Source of the DNA: Staphylococcus pettenkoferi
GTDB taxonomy: Bacteria; Bacillota; Bacilli; Staphylococcales; Staphylococcaceae
DNA length: 60,585 bases
Assembly (NCBI RefSeq): GCF_002902685.1
Contig: NZ_PPRN01000024.1
Span: 1 to 60,585, forward strand
Reading direction: 5' to 3'
Position 1 is the first letter of the stretch, and every line of letters starts with the position of its first letter. This document shows positions 18,585 to 27,950 of the stretch, piece by piece. The position numbers and the translations under genes were made by a program. The notes under the pieces are model-generated. The model searched no databases. It saw only the letters and a program-made list of their open reading frames with translations, and was not told where the DNA came from.

Positions 18585-19367
18585 CTACAACGCTGTATAA
18601 CCACCATCGATCGTAAACACGCTACCTTGTGCGAATGAAGACGCATCGGATGCGAGATAAACGACGATACCGCCAAGTTCATGTGGCGCACCTGGACGAC
18701 CCATTGGTGTGAAGCCCATCCAATCGTCGATCATCGCACCACCTTCATCGAAGAAGGGTTTTGTTAACTCGGTCTTCATGTAACCTGGCGCAATGGTATT
18801 GACTTTAATACCGTATTTAGACCATTCCATTGCTAGACTTTTCGTCAACATAATAACCCCTGCTTTAGACGCGTTGTATGAACATTGTTCTTGTGGTTTA
18901 TTTGCGATCAAACCTGACATAGAAGACGTATTGATGATTGAACCGTAGCCTTGTTTGATCATAATTCTACCTACAGTTTGAGCGACTAGGAAGATACCGT
19001 TCAAGTTTAAATCCATGACTTTCTTCCAGTTCTCGTAAGACATCTCCTCCGCTTTCTCGTTGATAGTCATGCCGGCGTTGTTCACAAGGATATCAATCTT
19101 GCCGTACTCCTCTACTACTGTGTCCGCCATTTGATTGACCGCTTCAGGGTCTGTTACATCTGTTTCAATCGCAGTCGTCTTCACACCTTCAGCCTCACTA
19201 ATCTTCTGCGCGGTCTTCTTCGCGAGTGGAAGGTTGATATCGGCAATCACGATGTCTGCGCCTGCTTGGGCAAGTGCTTCTGCCATAGCTTGACCTAAGC
19301 CCATTGCACCTCCTGTGACGATGGCTACTTTACCGTTTAATTTAAATTGTTCAATAATATTAGTCAT
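18585..19367 (-). CDS. SDR family polyol/ketose oxidoreductase
   Basis: A 260-residue classical short-chain dehydrogenase. The cofactor site TGGAMGLG lies at residues 18-25, NNAG near 91, the catalytic Ser in SSMSG near 147 and YNASK near 163, with a C-terminal substrate cap. Asp near residue 42 (VIADIN) favours NAD(H). It is last in an operon with an RbtT/DalT-type polyol permease and a pentulose/hexulose-type kinase, so it probably oxidises an imported polyol (arabitol, ribitol or similar) to the ketose. The exact polyol cannot be read from the sequence. Its start overlaps the permease gene by 8 bases, preceded by GAAAGGTG. Confidence 0.82.
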   Translation of the reverse strand: MTNIIEQFKLNGKVAIVTGGAMGLGQAMAEALAQAGADIVIADINLPLAKKTAQKISEAEGVKTTAIETDVTDPEAVNQMADTVVEEYGKIDILVNNAGMTINEKAEEMSYENWKKVMDLNLNGIFLVAQTVGRIMIKQGYGSIINTSSMSGLIANKPQEQCSYNASKAGVIMLTKSLAMEWSKYGIKVNTIAPGYMKTELTKPFFDEGGAMIDDWMGFTPMGRPGAPHELGGIVVYLASDASSFAQGSVFTIDGGYTAL

Positions 19368-20640
19368 GTTCTGACACCTTTCTCTCTATAGTTTGTCGAG
19401 GTTGTTGGACTTTCATAAAGAAGGTCAATACAAACCCGATAATGTAGAATATCGCTAGCGCCCAGATTGCTGCACGTGTGCCCCCTAAAGGTAAGGCTGC
19501 TCTCGCAATCAATGGACCCATAAAGTTACTAAGGCCGGCAGATAAGTTGTGAATAGAGACTGCCGCACCTTTATTCTCTGGCTCTAGTGTTGGGAAAATG
19601 GCTGACATTGGCACGAATGCTGCCACGGCGAATCCGAAGACAACCGCTGCAATAAGGGCAACCCAGAAGTTTGGACCAGTCCACAATGGGATGTAGTAGA
19701 ATGCTAAAGTCGATAGCGCCATACCAATACAGCCGAACCAGCGTACTTGGCGAATCCAGCCAATCTTGTCTCCTACGACACCCCAGAAGAGGTTCGTAAA
19801 GATGGTCACAATGTACATGACACCCCAAATTCTCAGCCATTGTGCCATCGAGAAACCGACGTGGTCTGTAAAGAAACTTGGCATAAAGACCACGAGACCA
19901 AAGAGTGAAAGTTGGTTAATGATTCGCACGAGACAAGCGATCGCCACTTGAGGATTACGCAATATCGTAATCCCTTTGACAAATTCACCTAACATTTCTT
20001 TTTTAGTCAGTTGTTTCGCTTCACTTTGCTCACCCTGCTTGTCTTTTACCAAGAACATCGCAAGCATACCGCCGATGAAGATAAAGATAATCGATGACCA
20101 CAATGTGCCCATGTAGCCGAGCCATGGAATTGTGAAGCTCGGTAGGTAGGTGCCAATCACACCGATACCGATGGAGTACATCGCCCAGAACCAGCCCATC
20201 GCCGACGCAAGTTTATAGCGTGGTGCAGAGTATGTAATCCACACGACGAAACTGTAAATAAACATCGGATAAGCGAGGCCACGGATGCCATACATGATGA
20301 GCATCATTGGATAGCTGTGTTGTTCTAAACCGAGAACGAGAAAGCCGACGTGAAAGATGATCCACATGATGAAGGCGAAGATCATCACACGACGTGGGCT
20401 AAAGATTTCAGCTAGCACCCCGGACATCCAAGATGCGATAGCCACGACGAAACCATAAACGGTCAGGACATTCCCTGCTTGCCCACTGTCAAAGCCAAGC
20501 ATCCTAATGTATTTCGATAGGAAGGCCTGTTCAATGCCATCTCCAGTCATGAAGATCGCTACTGCGACGTAACCCCAGAGTAAGATCATCGGTAAACCTA
20601 GAAACTGACGTTGACTATTTGTATTTAAATCCTTGCCCAC
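19360..20640 (-). CDS. MFS polyol permease (RbtT/DalT/CsbX type)
   Basis: A 426-residue transporter with twelve predicted membrane spans. GDGIEQAFLSKYIRMLGF near residues 33-50 and the loop between spans 6 and 7 (residues 195-215, charged) match the ribitol/arabitol proton symporter family. It begins at a GTG (20640) that overlaps the TAG of the kinase gene, so it is translationally coupled. Between a sugar kinase and a polyol dehydrogenase, it is the uptake step of the pathway. Confidence 0.85.
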   Translation of the reverse strand: MGKDLNTNSQRQFLGLPMILLWGYVAVAIFMTGDGIEQAFLSKYIRMLGFDSGQAGNVLTVYGFVVAIASWMSGVLAEIFSPRRVMIFAFIMWIIFHVGFLVLGLEQHSYPMMLIMYGIRGLAYPMFIYSFVVWITYSAPRYKLASAMGWFWAMYSIGIGVIGTYLPSFTIPWLGYMGTLWSSIIFIFIGGMLAMFLVKDKQGEQSEAKQLTKKEMLGEFVKGITILRNPQVAIACLVRIINQLSLFGLVVFMPSFFTDHVGFSMAQWLRIWGVMYIVTIFTNLFWGVVGDKIGWIRQVRWFGCIGMALSTLAFYYIPLWTGPNFWVALIAAVVFGFAVAAFVPMSAIFPTLEPENKGAAVSIHNLSAGLSNFMGPLIARAALPLGGTRAAIWALAIFYIIGFVLTFFMKVQQPRQTIERKVSEHD

Positions 20641-22262
20641 TACTGATACCGCTTTCTATCTTTATTTGAGTTGAACTGCTGATCTGCCACGTGCTCGAGT
20701 TCCATTCCCGCTTTAAAGCGCTCTGTATAGTTTCGGAAACTCTCAATTTCCGCTTCGGTCGGTTCAATCGTGATGGCGTCTGACGCTTCGAACGCTGAGT
20801 CGTTGAGGAACTGTGCTAAATCTTTGTGTTCTGCCACGAGATAGCGCGCGAGCACTGCGATCCCCCATGCGCCACCTTCTGACGCCGTTTGCATGACACT
20901 AACCGGACTCTCGAGTGCAGCCGCCATGTAACGTTGTGCCACTTCTTTCGTGGTAAAAATGCCACCGTGACCCAGCATGGAATCGATTTGAATCTGTTCG
21001 TTCTCTTTTAATAAATCGATGCCAATTTTAAGCGTCGCAAAGGCACTATAAATTTGTGATTTCATAAAGTTCGCGAGATTGAAGTTGCTGTCTAACGAAC
21101 GAAGCAATAACGGGTACCCTTGAGGGACATCAGTAATAAATTCACCCGAAACGTAGCCGATGGACAATAATTGGCCTAGATCGTCATCTCCTTCTAAAGC
21201 GCTTTCAAACAAGGTTGTGAAGAGCTTATTTTTATCATAATCCACACCTAAACGTTGAAGTAACTCTTCAAAGATGCCGACCCATGCGTTGATATCTGAC
21301 GTGCAATTGTTGGCGTGAATCATCGCGACCTCGTAGCCATCTGGCGTTGAGACGATATCCACCTCTGGATAGAGCTGCTGAATCTGTTTCTCCAACACAA
21401 TCATAGAGAAGATGCTCGTACCCGCTGACACGTTCCCCGTACGAGGTGCGACACTGTTCGTCGCGACCATGCCGGTTGCTGCATCTGCTTCGGGCGCACA
21501 CATTGGACACCCTGCTTTAAGCTCTTCGTGAGGATCAATCAGCTTGGCACCTATCTCAGTTAGACGTCCCGCAGACTGACCTGCCACGACCACTTCAGGT
21601 AAGATATCTTCAATCTGTTGCGTATATCCCGCTTCGTGAAAATGTGTATTGAAGCGCTGTAATAAATCCGAACGGTAAGTCAACGTCTCGCTGTCAATCG
21701 GAAACATCCCTGAGGCGTCACCGATTCCAAGCACGCGCTCACCTGATAAATACCAGTGAACGTACCCTGCCAGCGTCGTCATATAACGGACATGTGATAC
21801 GTGTTCTTCTTTGTCGATGGCGGATTGATAGAGTTGCGCAATACTCCAGCGCTCTGGGATATTCACCTGGAAATCTTCTCGCAGTATACTTGCCGCTTCA
21901 TTCGCATTGTTATTACGCCAAGTTCGAAACGGCACGAGTAAATCATCATGCTCATCAAAGACGAGATAACCATGCATCATTCCGCTGATACCTAGTGATG
22001 CAATGCGTCTCACTGTCGTATCGTATTGATCTTTAATGGCATTGGTCATCTCAGCGTAGCTTCGCTGCAAGCCGACCCAGACATCGTTCATTGAATACGT
22101 CCAGTAACCATGTTTGAATTGATTCTCCCACTCAAACGAACCTGTAGCTATCGTTCGACATTCAGGGTCTATCGCTACAGTCTTGATGCGCGTAGAACCA
22201 AATTCAATACCAATAGACAACTGACCTGCGTCAATCAGTTGCTTGATTTCAGAAGTCGTCAT
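20640..22262 (-). CDS. FGGY-family carbohydrate kinase (pentulose/hexulose kinase)
   Basis: A 540-residue FGGY kinase with two actin-like domains. The N-terminal phosphate loop IGIEFGSTRIKTVAID lies at residues 17-32, GISGMMHGYLVFD near 98 and the GNVSAGTSIFSM ATP-site segment near 277. It is longer than typical 500-residue xylulokinases. It likely phosphorylates the ketose made by the SDR enzyme at the end of this operon, feeding the pentose phosphate pathway. Ribulo- or xylulokinase activity is equally possible. It is the first gene behind the cre at 22294-22307. Confidence 0.83.
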   Translation of the reverse strand: MTTSEIKQLIDAGQLSIGIEFGSTRIKTVAIDPECRTIATGSFEWENQFKHGYWTYSMNDVWVGLQRSYAEMTNAIKDQYDTTVRRIASLGISGMMHGYLVFDEHDDLLVPFRTWRNNNANEAASILREDFQVNIPERWSIAQLYQSAIDKEEHVSHVRYMTTLAGYVHWYLSGERVLGIGDASGMFPIDSETLTYRSDLLQRFNTHFHEAGYTQQIEDILPEVVVAGQSAGRLTEIGAKLIDPHEELKAGCPMCAPEADAATGMVATNSVAPRTGNVSAGTSIFSMIVLEKQIQQLYPEVDIVSTPDGYEVAMIHANNCTSDINAWVGIFEELLQRLGVDYDKNKLFTTLFESALEGDDDLGQLLSIGYVSGEFITDVPQGYPLLLRSLDSNFNLANFMKSQIYSAFATLKIGIDLLKENEQIQIDSMLGHGGIFTTKEVAQRYMAAALESPVSVMQTASEGGAWGIAVLARYLVAEHKDLAQFLNDSAFEASDAITIEPTEAEIESFRNYTERFKAGMELEHVADQQFNSNKDRKRYQ

Positions 22263-22293
22263 CTCAATACCTCACTATATGTATTTAAATTAT

Positions 22294-22307
22294 GTAATCG
22301 TTTACAA
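22294..22307. promoter_or_regulatory. CcpA cre site of the polyol operon
   Basis: TGTAATCGTTTACA matches the cre consensus TGWNANCGNTNWCA fully. It lies 32 bases upstream of the kinase start, so glucose repression is expected. Confidence 0.8.
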
Positions 22308-22433
22308 AATAATTATCTTACAACATAGTTGCCACAGTCAATGAAATAAATTTGAAGATATATTGTTTTGATGGGAAGTGGAGGGGTTATCCTTTTTAAC
22401 AATTGGCAGAGAGGAAGCGTTACTAAAACAGAA

Positions 22434-22506
22434 AAAACTCATAAGACGTCGAGCATCACCTACCTAACATAACGGATAAGCATAGTGTCTACGTCCTATG
22501 AGTTTC
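22434..22506 (-). terminator. Long-loop terminator after the NAD(P)-binding gene
   Basis: AAACTCATA plus GACGT pairs with ACGTC plus TATGAGTTT (one bulge per arm) around a 40-base loop that has weak inner pairing. The minus strand continues TTTTTTC. Confidence 0.75.
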
Positions 22507-22518
22507 TAGTAAATTTAT

Positions 22519-23169
22519 TTATTTAGCTCCTGTAAGTGCTTCTAAGACTGGTGTTTCACCAGATTGAATAAAGATATGTTTGTGCTCTACTTCTTCTGTA
22601 TCCAATGCATTAACAAGCACTGTAGCTACATCTTCGCGAGGAATCTTGTAGCTGCTAGGATCGTCTTCTAATTCTGTTGATACTTCAATCTTACCTGTAC
22701 CTTCATCGTCTTGAAGTGGTCCAGGATGTACGATTGTGTAGTTTAATCCAGAGTCTTCAATGTATAAGTCTGAGAAGTGTTTAGCAACCGCATAAGGTTT
22801 CATAACTTCTGACTCTTCTTCAGGATGAAGGCTATCTGTCGCACTGAGTTGTACGAAACGTTTAATATGATATTTATTCGCATAGTCAACTGCTTTCTTC
22901 GCACCCCATAGGTCAACCATCATTGTCTTGTCAGCACCTGTGCTGCCACCTGAACCTGCGGCGAAGACTACACCTTCAGCATCTTTAAATGCATCAGAGA
23001 AATCCTCTTCAAGATCTCCAACCATGACACGGTCTGCACCAATTTCACGTAACTCTGATACTTGTTCTTCCTTGCGTACTAATGCGATAGAGTGATGTCC
23101 TGTTTCTTTAAGTTGCGCAATAACTTTTCTACCTACAGCGCCGTTTGCACCGATAACTAAGATTTCCAT
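22519..23169 (-). CDS. NAD(P)-binding atypical SDR (YhfK/NmrA-like)
   Basis: A 216-residue protein with a Rossmann motif IGANGAVGRKV at residues 6-16, GDLEED near 50, VFAAGSGGSTGADKT near 69, QLSATDSLHPEE near 112 and PYAVAKHFSDLYIEDSGLNYTIVHPG near 126-151. It lacks a classical YxxxK in the usual context, as expected for atypical SDR proteins of the NAD(P)H-quinone oxidoreductase/YhfK group. It stands as a single gene with AAAGGAGTG before the ATG and its own terminator. Its substrate is unknown; a redox stress role is common for the family. Confidence 0.8.
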   Translation of the reverse strand: MEILVIGANGAVGRKVIAQLKETGHHSIALVRKEEQVSELREIGADRVMVGDLEEDFSDAFKDAEGVVFAAGSGGSTGADKTMMVDLWGAKKAVDYANKYHIKRFVQLSATDSLHPEEESEVMKPYAVAKHFSDLYIEDSGLNYTIVHPGPLQDDEGTGKIEVSTELEDDPSSYKIPREDVATVLVNALDTEEVEHKHIFIQSGETPVLEALTGAK

Positions 23170-23286
23170 CTTCTAAATCACTCCTTTTATAATATATGCA
23201 CGTACATATTATTTAACTACCACCTTTATATCGGAGTAAACATAGACCGATATTTAGGGCGAGATTAAAATGTTCTCAATCTAACG

Positions 23287-24450
23287 TTACTTCTGAACCA
23301 AGGTCTCATAATTAATGATGTTAGAATTAACTAGGGTTGGTTTATTATCATAACGCGTTAAATCGATTGATATGAGCCTCTTCAGAAATGCATTTTCTAT
23401 TTTAAAATAATTAAATACGTATTCTGATGAAATGATGCCTCTTTTAATCATAAGATTTAAAAGACTTTTCATTTTTAAAGCTTGTCTCGCCCGTGACTGT
23501 TTTTTACTTGAAAGTGTTCCATCGTGTATCTTACCTTCATAATAACAGTACTGCTTATAAGAGATAATACCCGCTTTTCGTGCGTGCAGTGTAACTAATG
23601 AGATAGGAACTTTCCATTTTTGTGCTATTTTCTCCCATACGCGCCACGTAATCCTTTTATACGGTTGACACGCTTTAATCAGTTCACTTTGAGGCAATAA
23701 AAAATGGCGCGTGAAATCAAAGGCATTTCTATTTAATATCTCGAAGTCATCACCAGAAGCCATAGTTAATTCAGCATGCCTATTAAGTAATAAATATCCT
23801 AATTCATAAGCAAGATCTAAATTTTGATTTCCTACCGCTCTGTTCAGGTTGCACATTATTATATGAGGATGTCCTGCCGAATCCCAAAAACTATAGGATT
23901 TTACAATATCAAGTGAGCTTCTTTCATAGACCATTACTCCTGCTTTTTCAAAATCTAATAATAATTCTTCATTGAATTCTCCATTAGTGATGTAACTTCT
24001 AGCTATATGAGCCGCCTGTTTAATAAAATCTTCTCTACTGATTTCTTTCGAGCGTGTTTTATCTATCTCAATAATTATCTTTTTCAAAATCGTTTCATAG
24101 TAGCGAAAGTAACTCATTATAAATTGAGTGAGCGTACTGAATGTATTTGCTTCGTAATATTGGGGGTCGATTTCTCTTGGTTTAATATATTCACTTTCCT
24201 TATAAGAATAAAAAATAGAATCTTTCTTAACTAAACCAAGCTGACCTATCATTGGTGAATCTGAATAGAAGTATTGTGTTTGTACATTAAATATACATGC
24301 CAAGGTAAAAACTTTACCTAGATTAGGTGTCAGTCGCCCCGTTTCATACTGCCAAATTGTTTGTTCATTAACCTTTAATTTCTTAGCAATGTCACTTCGA
24401 CTTTTATTATTCAATAGTCTAATCGCTTCTAAATTTTCCCCGTAGAACAT
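23287..24450 (-). CDS. XRE HTH protein with degenerate ImmA/IrrE-like domain
   Basis: A protein of about 387 residues. An N-terminal XRE helix-turn-helix (residues 5-60, with RSDIAKKLKVNEQTIWQYETG) is followed by a region that has the layout of an ImmA/IrrE (M78) domain. Where the family has HEXXH this protein reads YELGY (about residues 215-219), and the downstream Glu-containing AN-FA motif reads NRNAFDFTRHFLLP. All three zinc ligands are therefore missing, while the Glu of HEXXH is kept. It is probably a ligand-sensing, non-proteolytic regulator. The start at 24450 is chosen because family members begin MFYGENL; an ATG at 24504 would overlap the upstream gene by 35 bases. It forms a two-gene unit with the 24470-25312 gene. 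Confidence 0.75.
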   Translation of the reverse strand: MFYGENLEAIRLLNNKSRSDIAKKLKVNEQTIWQYETGRLTPNLGKVFTLACIFNVQTQYFYSDSPMIGQLGLVKKDSIFYSYKESEYIKPREIDPQYYEANTFSTLTQFIMSYFRYYETILKKIIIEIDKTRSKEISREDFIKQAAHIARSYITNGEFNEELLLDFEKAGVMVYERSSLDIVKSYSFWDSAGHPHIIMCNLNRAVGNQNLDLAYELGYLLLNRHAELTMASGDDFEILNRNAFDFTRHFLLPQSELIKACQPYKRITWRVWEKIAQKWKVPISLVTLHARKAGIISYKQYCYYEGKIHDGTLSSKKQSRARQALKMKSLLNLMIKRGIISSEYVFNYFKIENAFLKRLISIDLTRYDNKPTLVNSNIINYETLVQK

Positions 24451-24469
24451 AAGTTCATCACACTTTCGT

Positions 24470-25312
24470 TTATTCTTCCTCGTTTTGCTCTTTCTCCTTA
24501 TCATCTAATATCACAGTAAACACACTTTCAGATTTTTCTGCTTTTATTGGTTCATCTTGAATAAATTTTAAAAACTCTATCTCTTCTTCACTAATATTAT
24601 ATCCTTTAATCTCTATTACTTTATTCATTATAGAAGTTAAATCTTCAATTAACTCGGCAGTATTTGTTTCAGGAATAGGTAACCAAATTTTTATCGATGA
24701 GGATTTTTCAGATGTTAACTCTATGTTATAAGTTATTATATAGAAATTTGCTTTTCTTTCTTCTTTTCTCTCATTAAACAACAATTCATTAGCATCTAGT
24801 TGATAACTCTTCTTAAAATTACTTCTAACTCGCTCTGTATTTACATCTTTATTCTTGTTTATAAGTTCTTTTAAATATTTCTTTTCATTAGTTTCTTCTT
24901 GGAAAGGGTTTCTTCCATATGAAACTCTATTTTCATTAAAGTACCTTTCGTTTTTTACAACAAATGAAAAAACATGATTATCACTATCATCAATCTTCAT
25001 AAACTCTAGAAATTTCCAACTAAATCCTGCTTTCTTTTTAGAATGCTCAAATAAGTGTTCTAAATGAATCGCAATCTGATTCTCAATATGATTTCCTTTA
25101 ACGTAACAATATGCATCACTGATTTTCAAAGTTTCGTTAGCATTTTTGCGTACTTGAATATAGTCTTTATAACCTTTAATAATCCCTTTGACTAATTCTT
25201 GTTTAAATCGATGTTCAAGCGTGTTCGTGGTGTCTGACCTTCCTTTCTGAATAAGTTTAGAGTTATCATACTTCATTCCTTTGAAGAAATCTATTATAAA
25301 TTCAATACTCAA
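24470..25312 (-). CDS. Unrecognised 280-residue protein, partner of the XRE/pseudo-ImmA gene
   Basis: I do not recognise this family. The 280-residue product is soluble, highly charged and Lys/Glu/Asn-rich, with a clearly lower GC content than its neighbours, which suggests horizontal acquisition. It has no signal peptide or membrane span. Alternating hydrophobic segments near 95-130 (ISDAYCYVKGNHIENQIAIHL), 145-160 and 205-230 suggest a mixed alpha/beta fold, and the C terminus is acidic (DDKEKEQNEEE). The start is probably the TTG at 25312; no strong ribosome site is visible, so a different start is possible. It is 19 bases upstream of the XRE gene and surely cotranscribed. The pairing recalls phage repressor, toxin-antitoxin or defence modules, but this is inference. 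Confidence 0.6.
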   Translation of the reverse strand: MSIEFIIDFFKGMKYDNSKLIQKGRSDTTNTLEHRFKQELVKGIIKGYKDYIQVRKNANETLKISDAYCYVKGNHIENQIAIHLEHLFEHSKKKAGFSWKFLEFMKIDDSDNHVFSFVVKNERYFNENRVSYGRNPFQEETNEKKYLKELINKNKDVNTERVRSNFKKSYQLDANELLFNERKEERKANFYIITYNIELTSEKSSSIKIWLPIPETNTAELIEDLTSIMNKVIEIKGYNISEEEIEFLKFIQDEPIKAEKSESVFTVILDDKEKEQNEEE

Positions 25313-25402
25313 TACAACATCTCAAATCTTTTTATCTCACAGGTTGATATTGTCATCTATTGACTATGTATCCAATCTCGAAAGCAGTGATGCTTCACAT
25401 TT

Positions 25403-25439
25403 TAAAAACCAGCCCGCAGCATTCCCAACACTACGAGCT
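25403..25439 (-). terminator. Terminator of the crt operon
   Basis: AGCTCGTAG and CTGCGGGCT pair along 9 bp with three G-U pairs and are followed on the minus strand by GGTTTTT. Confidence 0.7.
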
Positions 25440-25457
25440 AGACTTCAATGAACCATT

Positions 25458-26492
25458 CTATAACTCAATATGTCGTCCTTTCCACTCTACTTGTTTACGT
25501 AGCTTTGTGCTGTACCAAGACAAACCGTAAACGTAGAAGAAAAACAGCACATGTAGTGGAAACGTAACTATAGAACTGAGACGTGTTGAAATGACACGTC
25601 GGCTTAAAACAAAGAAACTCAAACCATAACACAGGAGAGCTGATAACCGACGTGACGCCACCGCAATCATGCTTCCACTTAGCCACAGCATAACTAACGT
25701 CATTACCCATGGATGCGTTTGACTTGAACCGACTGCGATGTGCTTACGAAATCCTCGCACCATTTCTGAGAGACTGTGATACATACGGAAGTGAACATAA
25801 CCTTTTCCTAAACGCAAATCGATAGGTATCCCGGCTCGTGCATACGCTCGATACAACGCCTCACCTTCCATCACTGCATCTTTCGCCACACGATGACCTC
25901 CGATACGCCAATAATCTTCTCGATGGGTCAACATGACTGGACCAAATAAACAAGACGTCTGCATATGAGGCAAGAGACTAAAGATATTCATACCGACTAC
26001 CGTAACAATATTAAAAACAGAAGCGAGTCGCTCCAAGGCACCACCTGTTTCATGATAAGGTTGCACACTCAATACGCCCTGACTTTGACCATTTCCCAGG
26101 AAATCTTTCAATGCGTAGGGATGAGTAAAAAAGGTATCCGCATCCATAAATAATAAGCGTTCATGATGTGCTATTTGAGCCCCGACGTAGCAAGCGTAAC
26201 TTTTACCTGACCAAGTGTGAGGCTCAACATCGACAACATCTGTACCATATTCATGCGCAATCGCTCGTGTGTTATCCGTCGACTGGTCATCCGCTACAAT
26301 GACTTCTACCTCTACTTGTTGCTGACGACGAATCGACTTCAACAACCGAGGAAGACGATGTGCTTCGTTTCGTGCAGGAATGATAATCGACACCTGACGT
26401 CTGACATCTGAATGCGTAGACTGAATATAGCGCGCTCGACCCAGCAATATGAGTGGCAAACTGCAAAATATCAGAAAGAGTAATCGCTTCAT
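25458..26492 (-). CDS. crtQ: 4,4'-diaponeurosporenoate glycosyltransferase CrtQ
   Basis: A 344-residue membrane-anchored GT2 glycosyltransferase. An N-terminal hydrophobic stretch (residues 1-17) is followed by SIIIPARNEAHRLPRLLKSI near 36-55, the nucleotide-binding VIVADDQSTDNT near 67 and the DxD-type FMDADT near 115, with three or four C-terminal membrane segments. It esterifies glucose to diaponeurosporenoic acid in staphyloxanthin synthesis. It overlaps crtP by four bases and is last in the operon here, although it lies third in S. aureus. Confidence 0.87.
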   Translation of the reverse strand: MKRLLFLIFCSLPLILLGRARYIQSTHSDVRRQVSIIIPARNEAHRLPRLLKSIRRQQQVEVEVIVADDQSTDNTRAIAHEYGTDVVDVEPHTWSGKSYACYVGAQIAHHERLLFMDADTFFTHPYALKDFLGNGQSQGVLSVQPYHETGGALERLASVFNIVTVVGMNIFSLLPHMQTSCLFGPVMLTHREDYWRIGGHRVAKDAVMEGEALYRAYARAGIPIDLRLGKGYVHFRMYHSLSEMVRGFRKHIAVGSSQTHPWVMTLVMLWLSGSMIAVASRRLSALLCYGLSFFVLSRRVISTRLSSIVTFPLHVLFFFYVYGLSWYSTKLRKQVEWKGRHIEL

Positions 26493-27946
26493 TCGGGAAT
26501 CATCTCACCGACTTGCTGACCGCTGAGCACGACCATCGGCATACCTCCACCAGGGTTAACAGTGCCACCTACAAAGTATAGATTATCGACCACTTCAGAC
26601 CGCTTAGGGTGCTTAAACCCTCGATTCAATCGACGATCTGACAGCGTGCCATAGATGGAACCCCCATCAGAATAATAGAGTGCGTGTAAGTCATCTGGCG
26701 TCAACGTATACTCTGAGACAATGTGCGACCGTAAACCTTCAAGTCCCATCGCCTCTAATTTGGCTAAGACACGTTCACGGAAACGTTGGTAACTCGCCTC
26801 AGTAAAGGATGCTCCTGCAGGAATGTGAGGCAGGATCTTCAAGTTGTCAGAACCCTCAGGTGCTTGCGTTGCATCTGTCGAAGTCGTATGGACGAGGTAA
26901 ATCGTCGGATCCGTCGGTAACATCTTATCATGAAAGACTTGCTTGTAATTGCGCTTTGAATCTTTAGAGAAGAAGAAATTATGATGCGCAAGTTGCGAAT
27001 ATTGCTTATCCAAACCGAGATGCATGACGTAGCCAGAGCTAGCCGGTGGGAATTTGCGTTCCCATTTCTTAAGTTGTTTCGGCGTATAATCAAGGATATG
27101 ACGGTAAAATGGTAGTACCTCCATATTCGAAATGAACACATCGGCACTCACAGTCTGCCCATTGACTACGAGACTTTCAATACGCTCTTTCTCTGTCGTG
27201 GCATGGGTAATTTCAGCATTCAGTTCTATCTGAACACCAATATCGCGCGCAAGTTGTTCCATTCCTTGTGCCAGTTTATGCAAACCACCTTGGACATACC
27301 AAACGCCCTGTTCATGTTGCATATGTGCCATCATGTTCAATACTGCTGGCGCATCGTAGGCACTGGAGCCGACGTATTTAATAAAATATCCCAACATATC
27401 TCGTAAATGTGCATTACTAATATAGTGATTAATCGCTTGTTGCATCGTCCGAAAGACATCGAATTGTAGCGCTTTGAACGGTCCATAATAACGTATCACT
27501 TGGCGTAAGTTATCGAGACCATGTCGGAAATATCCTTGTTCCGTTAAACGATCTAATCGGCCGGCGTAGTTAAGAAATTGGCGATACTCAGACATATCAC
27601 GCTCTGATAATTGCGACGCCGTTTGCATACGTTCGAGATCTTGGTACAAATCAATCTTTGCACCATCAGGAAAGAAGGCACGCCATTGTAAGGGGATTTC
27701 AGTAATGTCCACATAATCACGCATCTCTCTATCACTGCGCTTAAATAGCCGTTCCATCACTTTAGGCATCGTCAAGAGTGAAGGCCCTAAATCAAAACCG
27801 AAACCGTCCTGTTCACGACGATTAAGCTTGCCTCCGAGATGATCATTTTTCTCATATAACGTGACTTCAAAGCCGCGTTGACGCAACGTAATCGCCGCAG
27901 ACATTCCGCCTAATCCGCCACCGATAACTACTACTTTGCTAGGCAT
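26489..27946 (-). CDS. crtP: 4,4'-diaponeurosporene oxygenase CrtP
   Basis: A 485-residue CrtI-family flavoenzyme. The FAD motif VVVIGGGLGGMSAAITLRQRG lies at residues 4-24, GKLNRREQDGFGFDLGPSLLTMP near 42-64, GYFIKYVGSSAYDAPAV near 189 and the C-terminal NLYFVGGTVNPGGGMPMVVLSGQQVG near 453-478. These segments are close to those I recall for S. aureus CrtP and distinguish it from CrtN. It oxidises the terminal methyl group of diaponeurosporene. GGAGG lies before the ATG, and the gene follows crtM by four bases. Confidence 0.9.
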   Translation of the reverse strand: MPSKVVVIGGGLGGMSAAITLRQRGFEVTLYEKNDHLGGKLNRREQDGFGFDLGPSLLTMPKVMERLFKRSDREMRDYVDITEIPLQWRAFFPDGAKIDLYQDLERMQTASQLSERDMSEYRQFLNYAGRLDRLTEQGYFRHGLDNLRQVIRYYGPFKALQFDVFRTMQQAINHYISNAHLRDMLGYFIKYVGSSAYDAPAVLNMMAHMQHEQGVWYVQGGLHKLAQGMEQLARDIGVQIELNAEITHATTEKERIESLVVNGQTVSADVFISNMEVLPFYRHILDYTPKQLKKWERKFPPASSGYVMHLGLDKQYSQLAHHNFFFSKDSKRNYKQVFHDKMLPTDPTIYLVHTTSTDATQAPEGSDNLKILPHIPAGASFTEASYQRFRERVLAKLEAMGLEGLRSHIVSEYTLTPDDLHALYYSDGGSIYGTLSDRRLNRGFKHPKRSEVVDNLYFVGGTVNPGGGMPMVVLSGQQVGEMIPE

Positions 27947-27950
27947 GATC

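Noticed and set aside
24451..24504. Longer N terminus for the XRE/pseudo-ImmA protein
   Set aside because: The added residues (MIRRKSKTRKNKRKCDEL) would overlap the upstream gene by 35 bases and do not fit the family start MFYGENL.
24470..25312. Transposase or integrase
   Set aside because: No DDE, HUH or tyrosine/serine recombinase motifs and no flanking inverted repeats were seen.
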